This document shows positions 16,165 through 24,939 of a stretch of DNA of 64,000 bases, in pieces. The notes below the pieces were generated by a model. It did no database searches, was not told the origin of the DNA, and worked only from the letters and a program-made list of their open reading frames with translations. The DNA lies in contig JAEZAM010000077.1 in assembly GCA_023430465.1 (NCBI GenBank), positions 7,510-71,509 on the forward strand, read 5' to 3'. Numbering within the stretch: the first letter of the stretch is position 1; each line of letters opens with the position of its first letter. The translations under genes were made by a program, and so were the position numbers. The stretch comes from Bacteroidota bacterium. GTDB lineage: Bacteria > Bacteroidota > Bacteroidia > Chitinophagales > Chitinophagaceae.

Positions 16165-17118
16165 ATGCGATTCGATCAACCTGTTCCTCTTCGTGAGATT
16201 GCCAAGCTCATCAATGCAGAGCTTGTTGGTAATACCGATGCGTCGGCCACCGGCATCAATGAGATTCATAAAGTAGAAGAAGGTGATCTTGTGTTTGTCG
16301 ATCATCCGAAGTATTATGAGAAATGCATTCAGTCTGCCGCCAGTTTTATTATTATCAATAAGGCCACAGAATTCCCGCCCCATAAGGCTTTGCTGATTAC
16401 GCCCGATCCATTTGAAGCGTACCAGGCGATCGTTGCAAACTTCCGGCCTTTTAGTCCTTCAAAGAAGATGATCAGCGACAGCTCTTCGGTAGGAGAAGGG
16501 ACTGTTGTTATGCCCAACGCATTTATCGGTAATCATGTATCGATCGGCAGCAACTGTATCATCCAGCCAAATGTTACGATACTTGATCATTGTATCATCG
16601 GTAACAATGTGATCATTCAGGCAGGTAGCGTGATCGGCAGCGATGCATTTTACTACAATAAAAAAACCGACCGGCCGGTGCACTACCGTAAGATGTTAAG
16701 CGGTGGCCGGGTAGTGATCGAAGATGATGTGGAGATCGGAGCCGGTTGCACCATCGACCGGGGCGTGAGCGGTGATACCGTTCTCGGACAAGGGACCAAA
16801 CTCGATAACCTGGTACATATCGGTCATGACACTGTGGTCGGAAAGAATTGCCTGTTTGCTGCACAGGTCGGGATCGCCGGCGCCACAACGATCGAAGACA
16901 ACGTCATACTCTGGGGCCAGGTGGGTGTAAGTAAAACGCTGACCATCGGCGCAGGTGCCGTGGTCAATGCCCAGAGTGGAGTCAAAGATTCTATTGAAGG
17001 CAATAAGGCATATTTCGGTTCACCGGTAGAACCCGCTCGCGAAAAGATGAAGGAGTTCGTCTGGATCAAACGTATTCCCGAGTTGTGGGAAAAGGTAATG
17101 GGGAAGGAGAGAGGCTGA
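16165..17118 (+). CDS. lpxD: UDP-3-O-acylglucosamine N-acyltransferase (LpxD family)
   Basis: A 317-aa protein with an N-terminal uridine-binding-like domain (about 1-100), then a left-handed beta-helix of hexapeptide repeats (about 105-290) and a short C-terminal helix. The catalytic His region is NLVHIGHDTVVGKN, followed by AAQVGIAGATTI. LpxD adds the second acyl chain to the lipid A precursor. The gene is not next to lpxC, fabZ or lpxA, so it may be a solitary paralogue and not the main lipid A enzyme. A GAGGTT repeat follows the stop. Confidence 0.85.
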   Translation: MRFDQPVPLREIAKLINAELVGNTDASATGINEIHKVEEGDLVFVDHPKYYEKCIQSAASFIIINKATEFPPHKALLITPDPFEAYQAIVANFRPFSPSKKMISDSSSVGEGTVVMPNAFIGNHVSIGSNCIIQPNVTILDHCIIGNNVIIQAGSVIGSDAFYYNKKTDRPVHYRKMLSGGRVVIEDDVEIGAGCTIDRGVSGDTVLGQGTKLDNLVHIGHDTVVGKNCLFAAQVGIAGATTIEDNVILWGQVGVSKTLTIGAGAVVNAQSGVKDSIEGNKAYFGSPVEPAREKMKEFVWIKRIPELWEKVMGKERG

Positions 17119-17155
17119 GCTTGAGGCTGAGGTTAAGGTTGAGGTTGAGGTTGAA
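17119..17155 (+). repeat. GAGGTT/AAGGTT tandem repeat
   Basis: A run of degenerate GAGGTT/AAGGTT words directly after the lpxD stop. The same words recur at 49722-49766 and, inverted, at 50129-50165. The four GG pairs could form a two-layer G-quadruplex. Confidence 0.7.
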
Positions 17156-17180
17156 ACCGCTCTCGCTCTCATTCCCGCTC

Positions 17181-18248
17181 TCAATAATCATACGGCAACT
17201 GATCCGCCAGGTTCTTCCAGCTCCAGTAACCCTGGTTCGTCCAGGCTTTCTGTTCATAGTAAAAGCCGTTTTGCATGATCGCGATGGCATCAGATAGTTC
17301 AATGTAGGATATCTGCAACAACACATCTTTCGGTAGTTTGTACTTCTTCAGGTATTCCGGCTCCGGTCTTTTCTTGCTATAGCTCACACTGAATTTGCGG
17401 GGAAACCAGATCTCGATCTGTTGCGTGCTGTCCATTGCACCGTAATACGCCGTGTCGTAGACATTCGTTACCGGGATGAATTTTTTATCGTTCTGTTCGT
17501 CCAGCAGCCCGATCGACCAGCCATCTTCCACCAGGGTGCTGTCATAGTAACTCCGCATAAACTGGAGCTTGGAACCTTCGTAGGCGTGAGCGCGGTTCCT
17601 GGCCCATACACGTTTCAGGCTGTCGTTACCGTCCATCTCTGTAAACAGGGTATACCCCCTGTAGAGATTGATATCTGTGTTATAGAAATATATAAATGAA
17701 TCGAGCTGGAACCGGATGTTATATCCCAATGCCCTGTTTTCGATCTGCAACGGTTCTTCTGCCAGCACCCGCAGTTTGTTGCTGCGTTTTAAAAAATAAA
17801 ATTTGAGCACCTCGGGGTTCAGTAGCGTTGTTTGTTGCGCATTGGGTGTGCTGCCGATAAAATGCTCAACGAAGAAGCTGCCGTACTTCTGCCAGCCATC
17901 TTTCACTTCGTTGCTTGTTTTCACGATCACCTCGCCGAGGCTTTTCTCTTCTTTCTGCATCTCGATATCGGGGATGAGTGCGTCTGCGTGTGTGATCTGC
18001 AACATTCTTGTCTGGAAGCCGGTGTAGCTTACCACCAGGTCATACCCACCCGACTTTAGCTCAAGTGAGAATTCACCTTGCTTATTGGTTACCGTTCCCA
18101 CCGTGGTGTTCTGGCAATATACGGACGCGCCTGACAAGGGCTCACGCGAAGCGGCGTCGATCACTTTTCCGGCAACTTTATACTGAGCGAAAACGGGCGA
18201 GTGGATTATTGTGATGATCACACAAAAGACTGCAAGGAGCTTTGACAT
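17181..18248 (-). CDS. Secreted protein with carboxypeptidase-regulatory-like domain
   Basis: A 355-aa exported protein. It has a signal peptide (about residues 1-21, ending VFA-QYKV), then a CarboxypepD_reg-like beta-sandwich (about 22-100; motifs VAGKVIDAASREPLSGA and GEFSLELKSGGYDLVVSYTG). A region of about 250 residues that I do not recognise follows. The first domain is the same as that at the N-terminus of SusC/TonB receptors, but there is no barrel or plug here. It is likely periplasmic or on the outer membrane. Confidence 0.8.
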   Translation of the reverse strand: MSKLLAVFCVIITIIHSPVFAQYKVAGKVIDAASREPLSGASVYCQNTTVGTVTNKQGEFSLELKSGGYDLVVSYTGFQTRMLQITHADALIPDIEMQKEEKSLGEVIVKTSNEVKDGWQKYGSFFVEHFIGSTPNAQQTTLLNPEVLKFYFLKRSNKLRVLAEEPLQIENRALGYNIRFQLDSFIYFYNTDINLYRGYTLFTEMDGNDSLKRVWARNRAHAYEGSKLQFMRSYYDSTLVEDGWSIGLLDEQNDKKFIPVTNVYDTAYYGAMDSTQQIEIWFPRKFSVSYSKKRPEPEYLKKYKLPKDVLLQISYIELSDAIAIMQNGFYYEQKAWTNQGYWSWKNLADQLPYDY

Positions 18249-18336
18249 AGAATTGAATTAGGCTCAAGATACAATTTGCATGCCGTACCCTGAAGGTAAT
18301 AACGCGATGAAAACTACGAAAATGCCTATGCAAATG

Positions 18337-19374
18337 TTAAGGTTGGCGCCTGTCTTCTCCGATGTAGCGCTTGCAGGCGTTGCGGATGGCCTCATCGAGC
18401 GGTGTGAAGGAAAATTCGGGTAGCGCAACCAGTAGCTTTCGGTTTGAAAACCTTGTGCGGCTTTGCGATACACGGGCCGACTCTTTCGTCAGCAATGGAC
18501 GGTTGCCGGTGAAAAGTGATTTTATTTTTTCCATGCGCCATGCCAGACCGAGCAAGGCAGGTGTTGCTGCTTTTGCAGGTTTCTTTTTCTGAAACCCTTC
18601 GGCCATGGTATCCATCAGTTGACGGAAAGGCCAGTTGTCGCCATTGACGATATATCGCTCACCGGATATCTCTTTTTTCTCGAGCAGCAGCACGGCCACG
18701 CGGGCCACGTCTTCCACTGCTACAAACCCATTCAGGCCGGGGGCATAATAGGGAAACTCATCATATACTTTGCGGAATATGGCTGAGCTGCTGCTATGCC
18801 AGTCGCCGTAGCCGAGTATCGTGGAAGGATTCAGGATGACGGCATCCAGGCCTTCACCGATAGCTCGCCATACTTCCAGCTCCGAGCGGTATTTGCTTTT
18901 AGCATAGTGCGTATTGAGCTTGTTGTCTTCCCATTTCTTTAGTTCATCTACTTCACTGCCGTCGGCAGTTCTGCCGACGGCTGCTACTGAACTGATGTGA
19001 ATGAACCTGGCAATATTGTTTTCCAGTGCAAGGTTCACCACGTTGATCGTTCCTTCTACATTGGCTTCGTACATGCGTTCGCGGTCCTTTGCATTGAAGG
19101 ACACTACCGCGGCACTGTGGATCACCGCATCCACACCTTTCATGTTTTCATCGAGTGAAACCACATCAAGAATATCACCATCCACCCATTCCACGCGTGC
19201 CATGATCTCGGGTGAGATGAACTTCGGCAGTTTCGCTGATCGCCGGATAGCACGTACCGGGTAGCCATGCGATATCAGATCAGCAATGATGTAAGCGCCC
19301 AGGAACCCCGTTCCCCCGGTCACCAATACCCGGGGTCGTTGTTCCTCATGAGTTGTAATACCAGGTAGCGACAT
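18337..19374 (-). CDS. NAD-dependent epimerase/dehydratase (extended SDR)
   Basis: A 345-aa extended SDR protein with the cofactor motif GGTGFLGAYI, an acidic region that binds the adenosine ribose, active-site Tyr/Lys in YAKSKYRSE and SSVAAVG for the catalytic Ser. The family includes dihydroflavonol reductase-like and sugar epimerases; the substrate is not evident. It starts 2 bp after the 3-hydroxyacyl-CoA dehydrogenase stop, so the pheS - dehydrogenase - epimerase genes form one minus-strand operon. Confidence 0.85.
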   Translation of the reverse strand: MSLPGITTHEEQRPRVLVTGGTGFLGAYIIADLISHGYPVRAIRRSAKLPKFISPEIMARVEWVDGDILDVVSLDENMKGVDAVIHSAAVVSFNAKDRERMYEANVEGTINVVNLALENNIARFIHISSVAAVGRTADGSEVDELKKWEDNKLNTHYAKSKYRSELEVWRAIGEGLDAVILNPSTILGYGDWHSSSSAIFRKVYDEFPYYAPGLNGFVAVEDVARVAVLLLEKKEISGERYIVNGDNWPFRQLMDTMAEGFQKKKPAKAATPALLGLAWRMEKIKSLFTGNRPLLTKESARVSQSRTRFSNRKLLVALPEFSFTPLDEAIRNACKRYIGEDRRQP

Positions 19375-19376
19375 GG

Positions 19377-20228
19377 TTATTGATCTTGATAATTATAAAA
19401 GCCTGCGCCGGATTTTCGGCCGAGTTTTCCTGCCGAAACATTTTCTTCCTGCAGATGGGAAGGCCTGAGCCGGTCGGGGTTACCAAGCTGCTGGTATACT
19501 GAGCAACTGACCGCATAGTTGATATCGTTGCCAATAAGATCCATCAGGCGGAATGGCCCCATCCGGAATCCTGTTGCTTCCAGGAGCCCATCGATCTGCT
19601 CATACGGCACGCCCTGTTCTGCGAGGCGGAGGGCTTCGATATAAAAAGGTCTTGCCACACGATTGACGATAAATCCCGGTGAATCCTGGCACTGCACAGC
19701 GATCTTTCCAAGCCTGGCTGCAAGCGCGGTAGTGATGTCCAGCGTGGCCTGGTCTGTGAGTGGTGTGCGGACAATCTCCACGAGTTTCATCAACGGCGCC
19801 GGATTGAAGAAATGCATTCCAATCACACGTGCCGGTTTTTGTACGGCCTTCGCGATCGCTGTTACCGATAACGAGGAGGTGTTGGTGGCAAAAATGCACT
19901 CGCTGTGATTGAGTTCGGCGAGTTGATTGAACAGGGCAATCTTTGCTTCGGGCTTTTCGATGATAGCCTCTATAAAAAAATCGGCGAGGCAATTTTGCAG
20001 GTTACTGGTGAAGTGAAGCCGGGCCAGTATCCCATCGCGTTCAGCGGGATCAAGTTTGCCTTTGGCTACCAGCTTTTCCAATGTGATGCCTATGTTTTTT
20101 TCCGCCGAAGCCAGTACGGAGGTATTGAGGTCGAACAGGATCGTGTAGATGCCTGCCGTTGCAGCAACCTGTGCAATGCCACTGCCCATCGTTCCGGCAC
20201 CGCAAACGCAAATAGATTGAATGGTCAA
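19377..20228 (-). CDS. 3-hydroxyacyl-CoA (3-hydroxybutyryl-CoA) dehydrogenase
   Basis: A 283-aa stand-alone dehydrogenase. The NAD-binding motif is GAGTMGSGIAQVAA at the N-terminus; the catalytic segment is GMHFFNPAPLMKLVEI, and SPGFIVNRVARPFYIEAL and GFRMGPFRLMDLIGNDI follow. It interconverts 3-hydroxyacyl-CoA and 3-oxoacyl-CoA in fatty acid or butanoate metabolism. No beta-oxidation partner lies nearby. It sits 17 bp downstream of pheS. Confidence 0.92.
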   Translation of the reverse strand: MTIQSICVCGAGTMGSGIAQVAATAGIYTILFDLNTSVLASAEKNIGITLEKLVAKGKLDPAERDGILARLHFTSNLQNCLADFFIEAIIEKPEAKIALFNQLAELNHSECIFATNTSSLSVTAIAKAVQKPARVIGMHFFNPAPLMKLVEIVRTPLTDQATLDITTALAARLGKIAVQCQDSPGFIVNRVARPFYIEALRLAEQGVPYEQIDGLLEATGFRMGPFRLMDLIGNDINYAVSCSVYQQLGNPDRLRPSHLQEENVSAGKLGRKSGAGFYNYQDQ

Positions 20229-20245
20229 GCCGCTTGTTTTATAGG

Positions 20246-21277
20246 TTATAGAGCACTGGTGAACTGCCGGAGGAACCTCACATCATTTTCACTAAACAAT
20301 CGGATATCATTGATATCGTATTTTAACAGGGCTGGCCGTTCGATACCCAGTCCGAAAGCGAAGCCGGTATATTTTGTCGGATCGATGCCGCAGTTCTGCA
20401 ATACGTTGGGGTGTACCATACCGCAGCCAAGAATCTCTACCCATCCGGTTTTCTTGCAGATGTTGCAGCCCTTGCCATCGCAAATGAAACAGCTTACATC
20501 CATTTCGGCACTTGGCTCAGTGAAAGGGAAATAGGAGGGCCGGAAGCGGACCTTTACATCCTTGCCATACATCTCCCGCACAAAAAAATAAAGTGTCTGT
20601 TTGAGATCGGCGAATGAAACATTTTCATCGATATACAATCCTTCCACCTGGTGGAAGAAGCAATGGCTGCGGGCGCTCACGGTTTCATTCCGGTACACAC
20701 GGCCGGGCATCAGCATACGGATCGGCAGTTTGCCTTTTTCCATCTCGCGTATCTGCACGCTGCTGGTATGCGTGCGAAGCACCCAGTCGGGGTTTTGCTG
20801 GATGTAAAATGTATCCTGCATATCGCGGGCAGGGTGATGGGGACCAAGATTCAGTGCGCCGAAATTATGCCAGTCATCTTCGATCTCCGGGCCTTCGGCG
20901 ACGGCAAAGCCGAGCCGTTGAAATATTGATACGATGCGGTTGCGCATAAGCGTGATCGGGTGGCGGCTCCCGATGGGAACGGGATCGCCCGGCAACGTAA
21001 GGTCGATACCACTTGAGATGGAGCTGGTGGATGCAGTGGCAGTGGCCTGCAATTCCTGGTAGCGGCTTTCGGCAAACAGCTTGAACTCGTTCAACAACTG
21101 CCCAAATTCTTTTTTCTTTTCGGCCGGGACAGATTTCATTTCTCCCATAACGGATTTGACAATACCCTTGGTGCCGAGGAAACGAATCCTGAATTCTTCC
21201 ACCGATTTCTCATCACCTGCTGCGAAAGCGGTGATCTCTGCTTTGTATTTTTCGATCTGTTCGAGCAATTGATCCAT
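20246..21277 (-). CDS. pheS: Phenylalanine--tRNA ligase alpha subunit
   Basis: A 343-aa class II synthetase subunit with an N-terminal coiled-coil that binds tRNA (about 1-90), then the catalytic core. Motifs: SRHPITLMRNRIVSIF, the LNLGPHHPARDMQDTFY region, LLRTHTSSVQIR-type segment, RNETVSARSH and GFAFGLGIERPALL. A CxxC-type cysteine cluster (CFICDGKGCNICKKTG) is present. The start is ATG 21277 (MDQLLEQIEKYKAEI); a 27-residue upstream extension is not family-like and lies over the promoter. pheT is not adjacent. Confidence 0.95.
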   Translation of the reverse strand: MDQLLEQIEKYKAEITAFAAGDEKSVEEFRIRFLGTKGIVKSVMGEMKSVPAEKKKEFGQLLNEFKLFAESRYQELQATATASTSSISSGIDLTLPGDPVPIGSRHPITLMRNRIVSIFQRLGFAVAEGPEIEDDWHNFGALNLGPHHPARDMQDTFYIQQNPDWVLRTHTSSVQIREMEKGKLPIRMLMPGRVYRNETVSARSHCFFHQVEGLYIDENVSFADLKQTLYFFVREMYGKDVKVRFRPSYFPFTEPSAEMDVSCFICDGKGCNICKKTGWVEILGCGMVHPNVLQNCGIDPTKYTGFAFGLGIERPALLKYDINDIRLFSENDVRFLRQFTSAL

Positions 21278-21283
21278 AGCCGG

Positions 21284-21291
21284 CAAAGATA
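21284..21291 (-). promoter_or_regulatory. Bacteroidota -7 element TATCTTTG for pheS
   Basis: A TAnnTTTG match on the minus strand only 6 bp before the pheS ATG. If used, the transcript would have almost no leader. Confidence 0.55.
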
Positions 21292-21385
21292 AGAAGAAAC
21301 ACGAGGTCGGTTTCAATACCCCCGGTCGCATGAAAATAACCGCCACAGGCCCTTGCAAAACCTCTTTCAGCCTTAACTTGCAGCA

Positions 21386-22522
21386 ATGTCAGACCACCTC
21401 AATATCTCCGATTTTCTTGAGCCGCTCAATGTGGCACAGATATCCAATGATGAAGGCTACAAGGATGGCCAGATCGGGAAAGTGATCGCCGTCTATGAAG
21501 ACGCATTTCCCGAGCTGGATGATATCCAGGTTGTCTTCGTCGGTTGTGGCGAACAAAGAGGCAGCGGCCGTATCGGTGCAGGGAGCGATTCGCCGGATGT
21601 GATTCGCCGGCATTTCTACCGCCTCTTCTACTGGCATACCGATGTCCGCCTGGCGGATGTTGGCAACGTGCGTGCCGGCGCCAGCTTCAGCGACTCCTAC
21701 GCCGCACTGCGCACCGTAGTGCAGGAGCTCGTCAATGATGGAAAAACCGTTATCATCCTTGGCGGCTCGCATGATCTCACGCTTGCCCAATACCAGGCAT
21801 ACGGCGAGAACAAGCGACTCATTGAGGCGTCCTGCGTGGATGCACTCATCGACCTGAACATCGACTCGCCTTTCCGGCATGAGAACTTCCTCATGGAAAT
21901 GCTGACTGGTGAGCCAAACTATATCCGGCACTACAATCACATCGGCTTTCAAAGTTACTACGTACACCCGCGGATGCTGGAAACAATGGACAAGCTCAGG
22001 TTCGATTGCTTCCGCGTTGGACACGTAAAAGAAAGCATTGACGAGATGGAGCCGGTGATACGCAACAGTAATTTCTTTTCCTTCGATATTGCCGCCATCG
22101 CAAAAGCCTATGCACCGGCCAATAAAGTTTCGCCCAATGGGTTTACAGGTGAAGAGGCCTGTGCGCTGATGCGCTACGCTGGGATGAGCGCGACCGTTAC
22201 AAGTATCGGGGTGTACGGTTATCACACATCAGACGACAGGGATGAGATCACGGCCATGCAGATCGCGCAAATGCTCTGGTACGTGCTGGATGGCCGCAGC
22301 CGTGGAAGAAGAGAAGCTGAACTGGATCACCGTGAATCATTCAATGAGTATCATACAGCTTTTGCTGAGGTGGCTACTACATTTCTCCAAAGCAAAAAAA
22401 CCGGCCGCTGGTGGATGCAGTTGCCGGATAAGAAATATATAGCCTGCAGCTACAAGGACTACCTCCTGGCAAGCAGCAATGAAATACCTGAGCGCTGGCT
22501 GCGCGCACAGGAAAGAGGGTAA
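21386..22522 (+). CDS. Arginase/formimidoylglutamase family protein with an altered metal site
   Basis: A 378-aa ureohydrolase-fold protein. The first ligand motif is kept as GGSHD (His129). The second, normally DAHxD, reads DLNID (156-160), so a His is replaced by Asn. The third, normally SFDxDxxDP, reads SFDIAAIAK, so the Asp expected at 236 is Ala. Three of the usual Asp ligands remain. Bacteroidota relatives are usually annotated as formimidoylglutamase, but a normal binuclear Mn site cannot form as in arginase. No histidine-degradation gene is adjacent. It may be non-catalytic, or bind one metal. Confidence 0.75.
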   Translation: MSDHLNISDFLEPLNVAQISNDEGYKDGQIGKVIAVYEDAFPELDDIQVVFVGCGEQRGSGRIGAGSDSPDVIRRHFYRLFYWHTDVRLADVGNVRAGASFSDSYAALRTVVQELVNDGKTVIILGGSHDLTLAQYQAYGENKRLIEASCVDALIDLNIDSPFRHENFLMEMLTGEPNYIRHYNHIGFQSYYVHPRMLETMDKLRFDCFRVGHVKESIDEMEPVIRNSNFFSFDIAAIAKAYAPANKVSPNGFTGEEACALMRYAGMSATVTSIGVYGYHTSDDRDEITAMQIAQMLWYVLDGRSRGRREAELDHRESFNEYHTAFAEVATTFLQSKKTGRWWMQLPDKKYIACSYKDYLLASSNEIPERWLRAQERG

Positions 22523-22546
22523 GAAACGAACATCAAAATATATTAT

Positions 22547-23608
22547 ATGGCAGGGAATCCCATCAGGACCGGTATATGTTCCTACGGCATGAGCGGTAAA
22601 CTATTTCATGCTCCTTTCATCGCCAATCATCCCGGTTATGATCTTACCGCGATCGTGGAGAGACATAAGGATGAGTCGTCGCGGCGCTATCCGGATGCCC
22701 GCCGGCACCGATCCTTTGAAAGCCTTATCGCTGATCCTGACATCCAGCTCGTAGTGGTGAATACACCTGTGCAAACACATTTCGATTATGTAAAAGCTGC
22801 TTTACTTGCAGGAAAAGATGTAGTGGTAGAAAAGCCATTCACTGTTACTGCTGCAGAAGCTGAAGAACTGGACCAACTGGCAAAAAAAGCCGGCCGCTTC
22901 CTGAGTGTTTATCAGAACCGCCGTTACGATGGCGATTTCAGGGAAATAAAAAAAGTACTGGAAGAAGACCTGCTTGGTGAACTGAAAGAAGTGGAGATCC
23001 GCTTCGACCGCTACCGCCCGGGCTTTGGCGGCAAGCAGCACAAGGAAGGCGACCTTCCAGGTGCCGGTATTCTGCATGATCTCGGCGCACACATGATCGA
23101 CCAGGCACTTCAGTTGTTTGGCTGGCCAACAGCCGTGTTTGCGGATGTTCGTACCCTTCGCGGTAATGAAGTACATGCGAACGATTATTTTGAAGTCTTG
23201 CTCTATTACCCTGCGCTTCGTGTCCGATTGAAAAGCACGGTGATTGCACGTCAATCTTATCCCGCTTATATCCTTCATGGTATGAAAGGAAGCTTTCTGC
23301 AGGAGCGTTCTGACCTGCAGGAGGAGGAACTACTGAAAGAAACAGAACCTTCAATAGAAAGCTGGTGCCCCGCACCGGACAAGCCGGATGGTTTGTTGCA
23401 TACAGAAGTAGAAGGGCAGGTCATAAAAAAAGACACGAGGTCCACACCTGGTAACTACATGGGTTATTATGATGACGTGTACCATGCACTCTTGGGTCAT
23501 TCGCCAAACCCTGTTCCCGCCTTGGACGCTGTTAAGTCCATGCGAATCATCGATGCAGCATTCGAAAGCGCCAGCACTGGTTCAGTTATCAATTTAAAGC
23601 CACTCTAA
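22547..23608 (+). CDS. Gfo/Idh/MocA family oxidoreductase
   Basis: A 353-aa NAD(P)-dependent oxidoreductase. The Rossmann opening is GICSYGMSGKLFHAPFI, the family EKP motif appears as VVEKPFTV (catalytic Lys) and DLGAHMIDQALQLFG supplies the active-site His region. Typical substrates are sugars, inositols or their derivatives, but the one here is unknown. The stop is immediately followed by the start of the PBP4-type gene, suggesting a shared transcript. Confidence 0.9.
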   Translation: MAGNPIRTGICSYGMSGKLFHAPFIANHPGYDLTAIVERHKDESSRRYPDARRHRSFESLIADPDIQLVVVNTPVQTHFDYVKAALLAGKDVVVEKPFTVTAAEAEELDQLAKKAGRFLSVYQNRRYDGDFREIKKVLEEDLLGELKEVEIRFDRYRPGFGGKQHKEGDLPGAGILHDLGAHMIDQALQLFGWPTAVFADVRTLRGNEVHANDYFEVLLYYPALRVRLKSTVIARQSYPAYILHGMKGSFLQERSDLQEEELLKETEPSIESWCPAPDKPDGLLHTEVEGQVIKKDTRSTPGNYMGYYDDVYHALLGHSPNPVPALDAVKSMRIIDAAFESASTGSVINLKPL

Positions 23609-24901
23609 ATGCCATCGCGCTATTCGCTCGCCCTATACTGTCTCGTGCTCACCGCCGCTCTAAGCGCATGTTCCAGCCAGCGCCGGTTAACCCGGACTGC
23701 CCGGAAGATGCTCCTGGCGGATTCAACCCTCGCTACTGCGCATGTGGGCATATCAGTTGTGAATGTGATGTCCGGAAAAAAATTAGTTGCTTACCAGGAT
23801 GACAAATATTTCGTTCCTGCCAGCAACACCAAGATCATCACCTGCTATGCCGCGATGAAATACCTGGGTGACAGCCTCAAAGGACTCGAATACCAGGTCA
23901 TCAATGACAGCACCATCCTGATTGCAGGCACCGCTGACCCTACATTCCTGCACCCCGATTTTTCGCGCCAGCCGGCATTTGATCTGTTGAAAAACTACCG
24001 ACGCCTCGTCATCGGCGATATGCTGTATGATGAATTCCTGGGCAGTGGCTGGGCATGGAGCGATTACACAGCCTACTACATGGCTCAACGCAGTCCGTTG
24101 CCCGTGTATGGAAATACCGTCCGCTATACATACCATAATGGTCGTCTTGATATTCGCCCACGTTCTTTCGCTGCCTATACCGATGGTTCAACATTGCCTG
24201 GTGCCACCGGTCTGGAGGTAATAAAGCCCTGGGACGAAAACAAATTTACTGTACTCCCGGGCGGCGATAAATCTGCAGAAGTTCCTTTTACACCAATCCC
24301 CGGCTTTATTGCTTCATTGCTTGCCGATACGTTGAAAGCCGCCGTATCTGTAGATGCGATGGCAAGACCTTCCGGAAAATTTATTTATTCCCATCCGGTC
24401 GATTCACTGTTGCGACCTATGATGTATCGGAGTGATAATTTCTTTGCCGAGCAATCATTGCTCATGGTGAGTAAGGAGTTACTGGGAGAAATGGATGATA
24501 ACAAGATCATCGCCCGCCTGCTAAACACCGATCTGGCTGACCTGCCACACAAACCGCGCTGGGCAGATGGTTCAGGGCTCAGCCGGTACAATCTTTTCAC
24601 CCCGCTTGATTTTGTAACCGTCCTGAGAAAGATGAGGGCCGAGATCGGGATGAACCGGATCAGGCAGGTCTTTCCAACCGGTGGTACAGGTACTCTTGGC
24701 AGTTATTACCTCGCAGAGCAGGGCCGATTGTATGCCAAGACGGGTACGCTCAGCGGTGTAGTTTGCCTGAGTGGATACCTGGTTACAAAGAAAGGAACAC
24801 AATTGGCCTTTTCCGCCCTGGTCAATAATCACAACGGCAGCGCAACGGGTGTCCGGAGAGCCGTTGAGAAATTTCTCCATCATATTTCCGAGAAATATTA
24901 G
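23609..24901 (+). CDS. dacB: D-alanyl-D-alanine carboxypeptidase/endopeptidase (PBP4, peptidase S13)
   Basis: A 430-aa low-molecular-mass penicillin-binding protein with a lipoprotein-like signal (LSACSSQ). The active-site motifs are in order: SNTK with nucleophile Ser72 and Lys75, SDN in YRSDNFFAEQ, and KTG in YAKTGTLSG. It trims or cleaves D-Ala-containing peptidoglycan cross-links in the periplasm. Compared with E. coli PBP4 it is shorter, with a reduced insertion between the first two motifs. Its start codon abuts the upstream stop. Confidence 0.93.
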   Translation: MPSRYSLALYCLVLTAALSACSSQRRLTRTARKMLLADSTLATAHVGISVVNVMSGKKLVAYQDDKYFVPASNTKIITCYAAMKYLGDSLKGLEYQVINDSTILIAGTADPTFLHPDFSRQPAFDLLKNYRRLVIGDMLYDEFLGSGWAWSDYTAYYMAQRSPLPVYGNTVRYTYHNGRLDIRPRSFAAYTDGSTLPGATGLEVIKPWDENKFTVLPGGDKSAEVPFTPIPGFIASLLADTLKAAVSVDAMARPSGKFIYSHPVDSLLRPMMYRSDNFFAEQSLLMVSKELLGEMDDNKIIARLLNTDLADLPHKPRWADGSGLSRYNLFTPLDFVTVLRKMRAEIGMNRIRQVFPTGGTGTLGSYYLAEQGRLYAKTGTLSGVVCLSGYLVTKKGTQLAFSALVNNHNGSATGVRRAVEKFLHHISEKY

Positions 24902-24939
24902 GCATACAATGTCGAACCTTATCCCGTGACATCATCACT

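Noticed and set aside
21389..22225. 278-codon open frame antisense to the arginase homologue
   Set aside because: It lies wholly inside a well-supported gene, has no recognisable domain, and arises from codon bias in the opposite strand.
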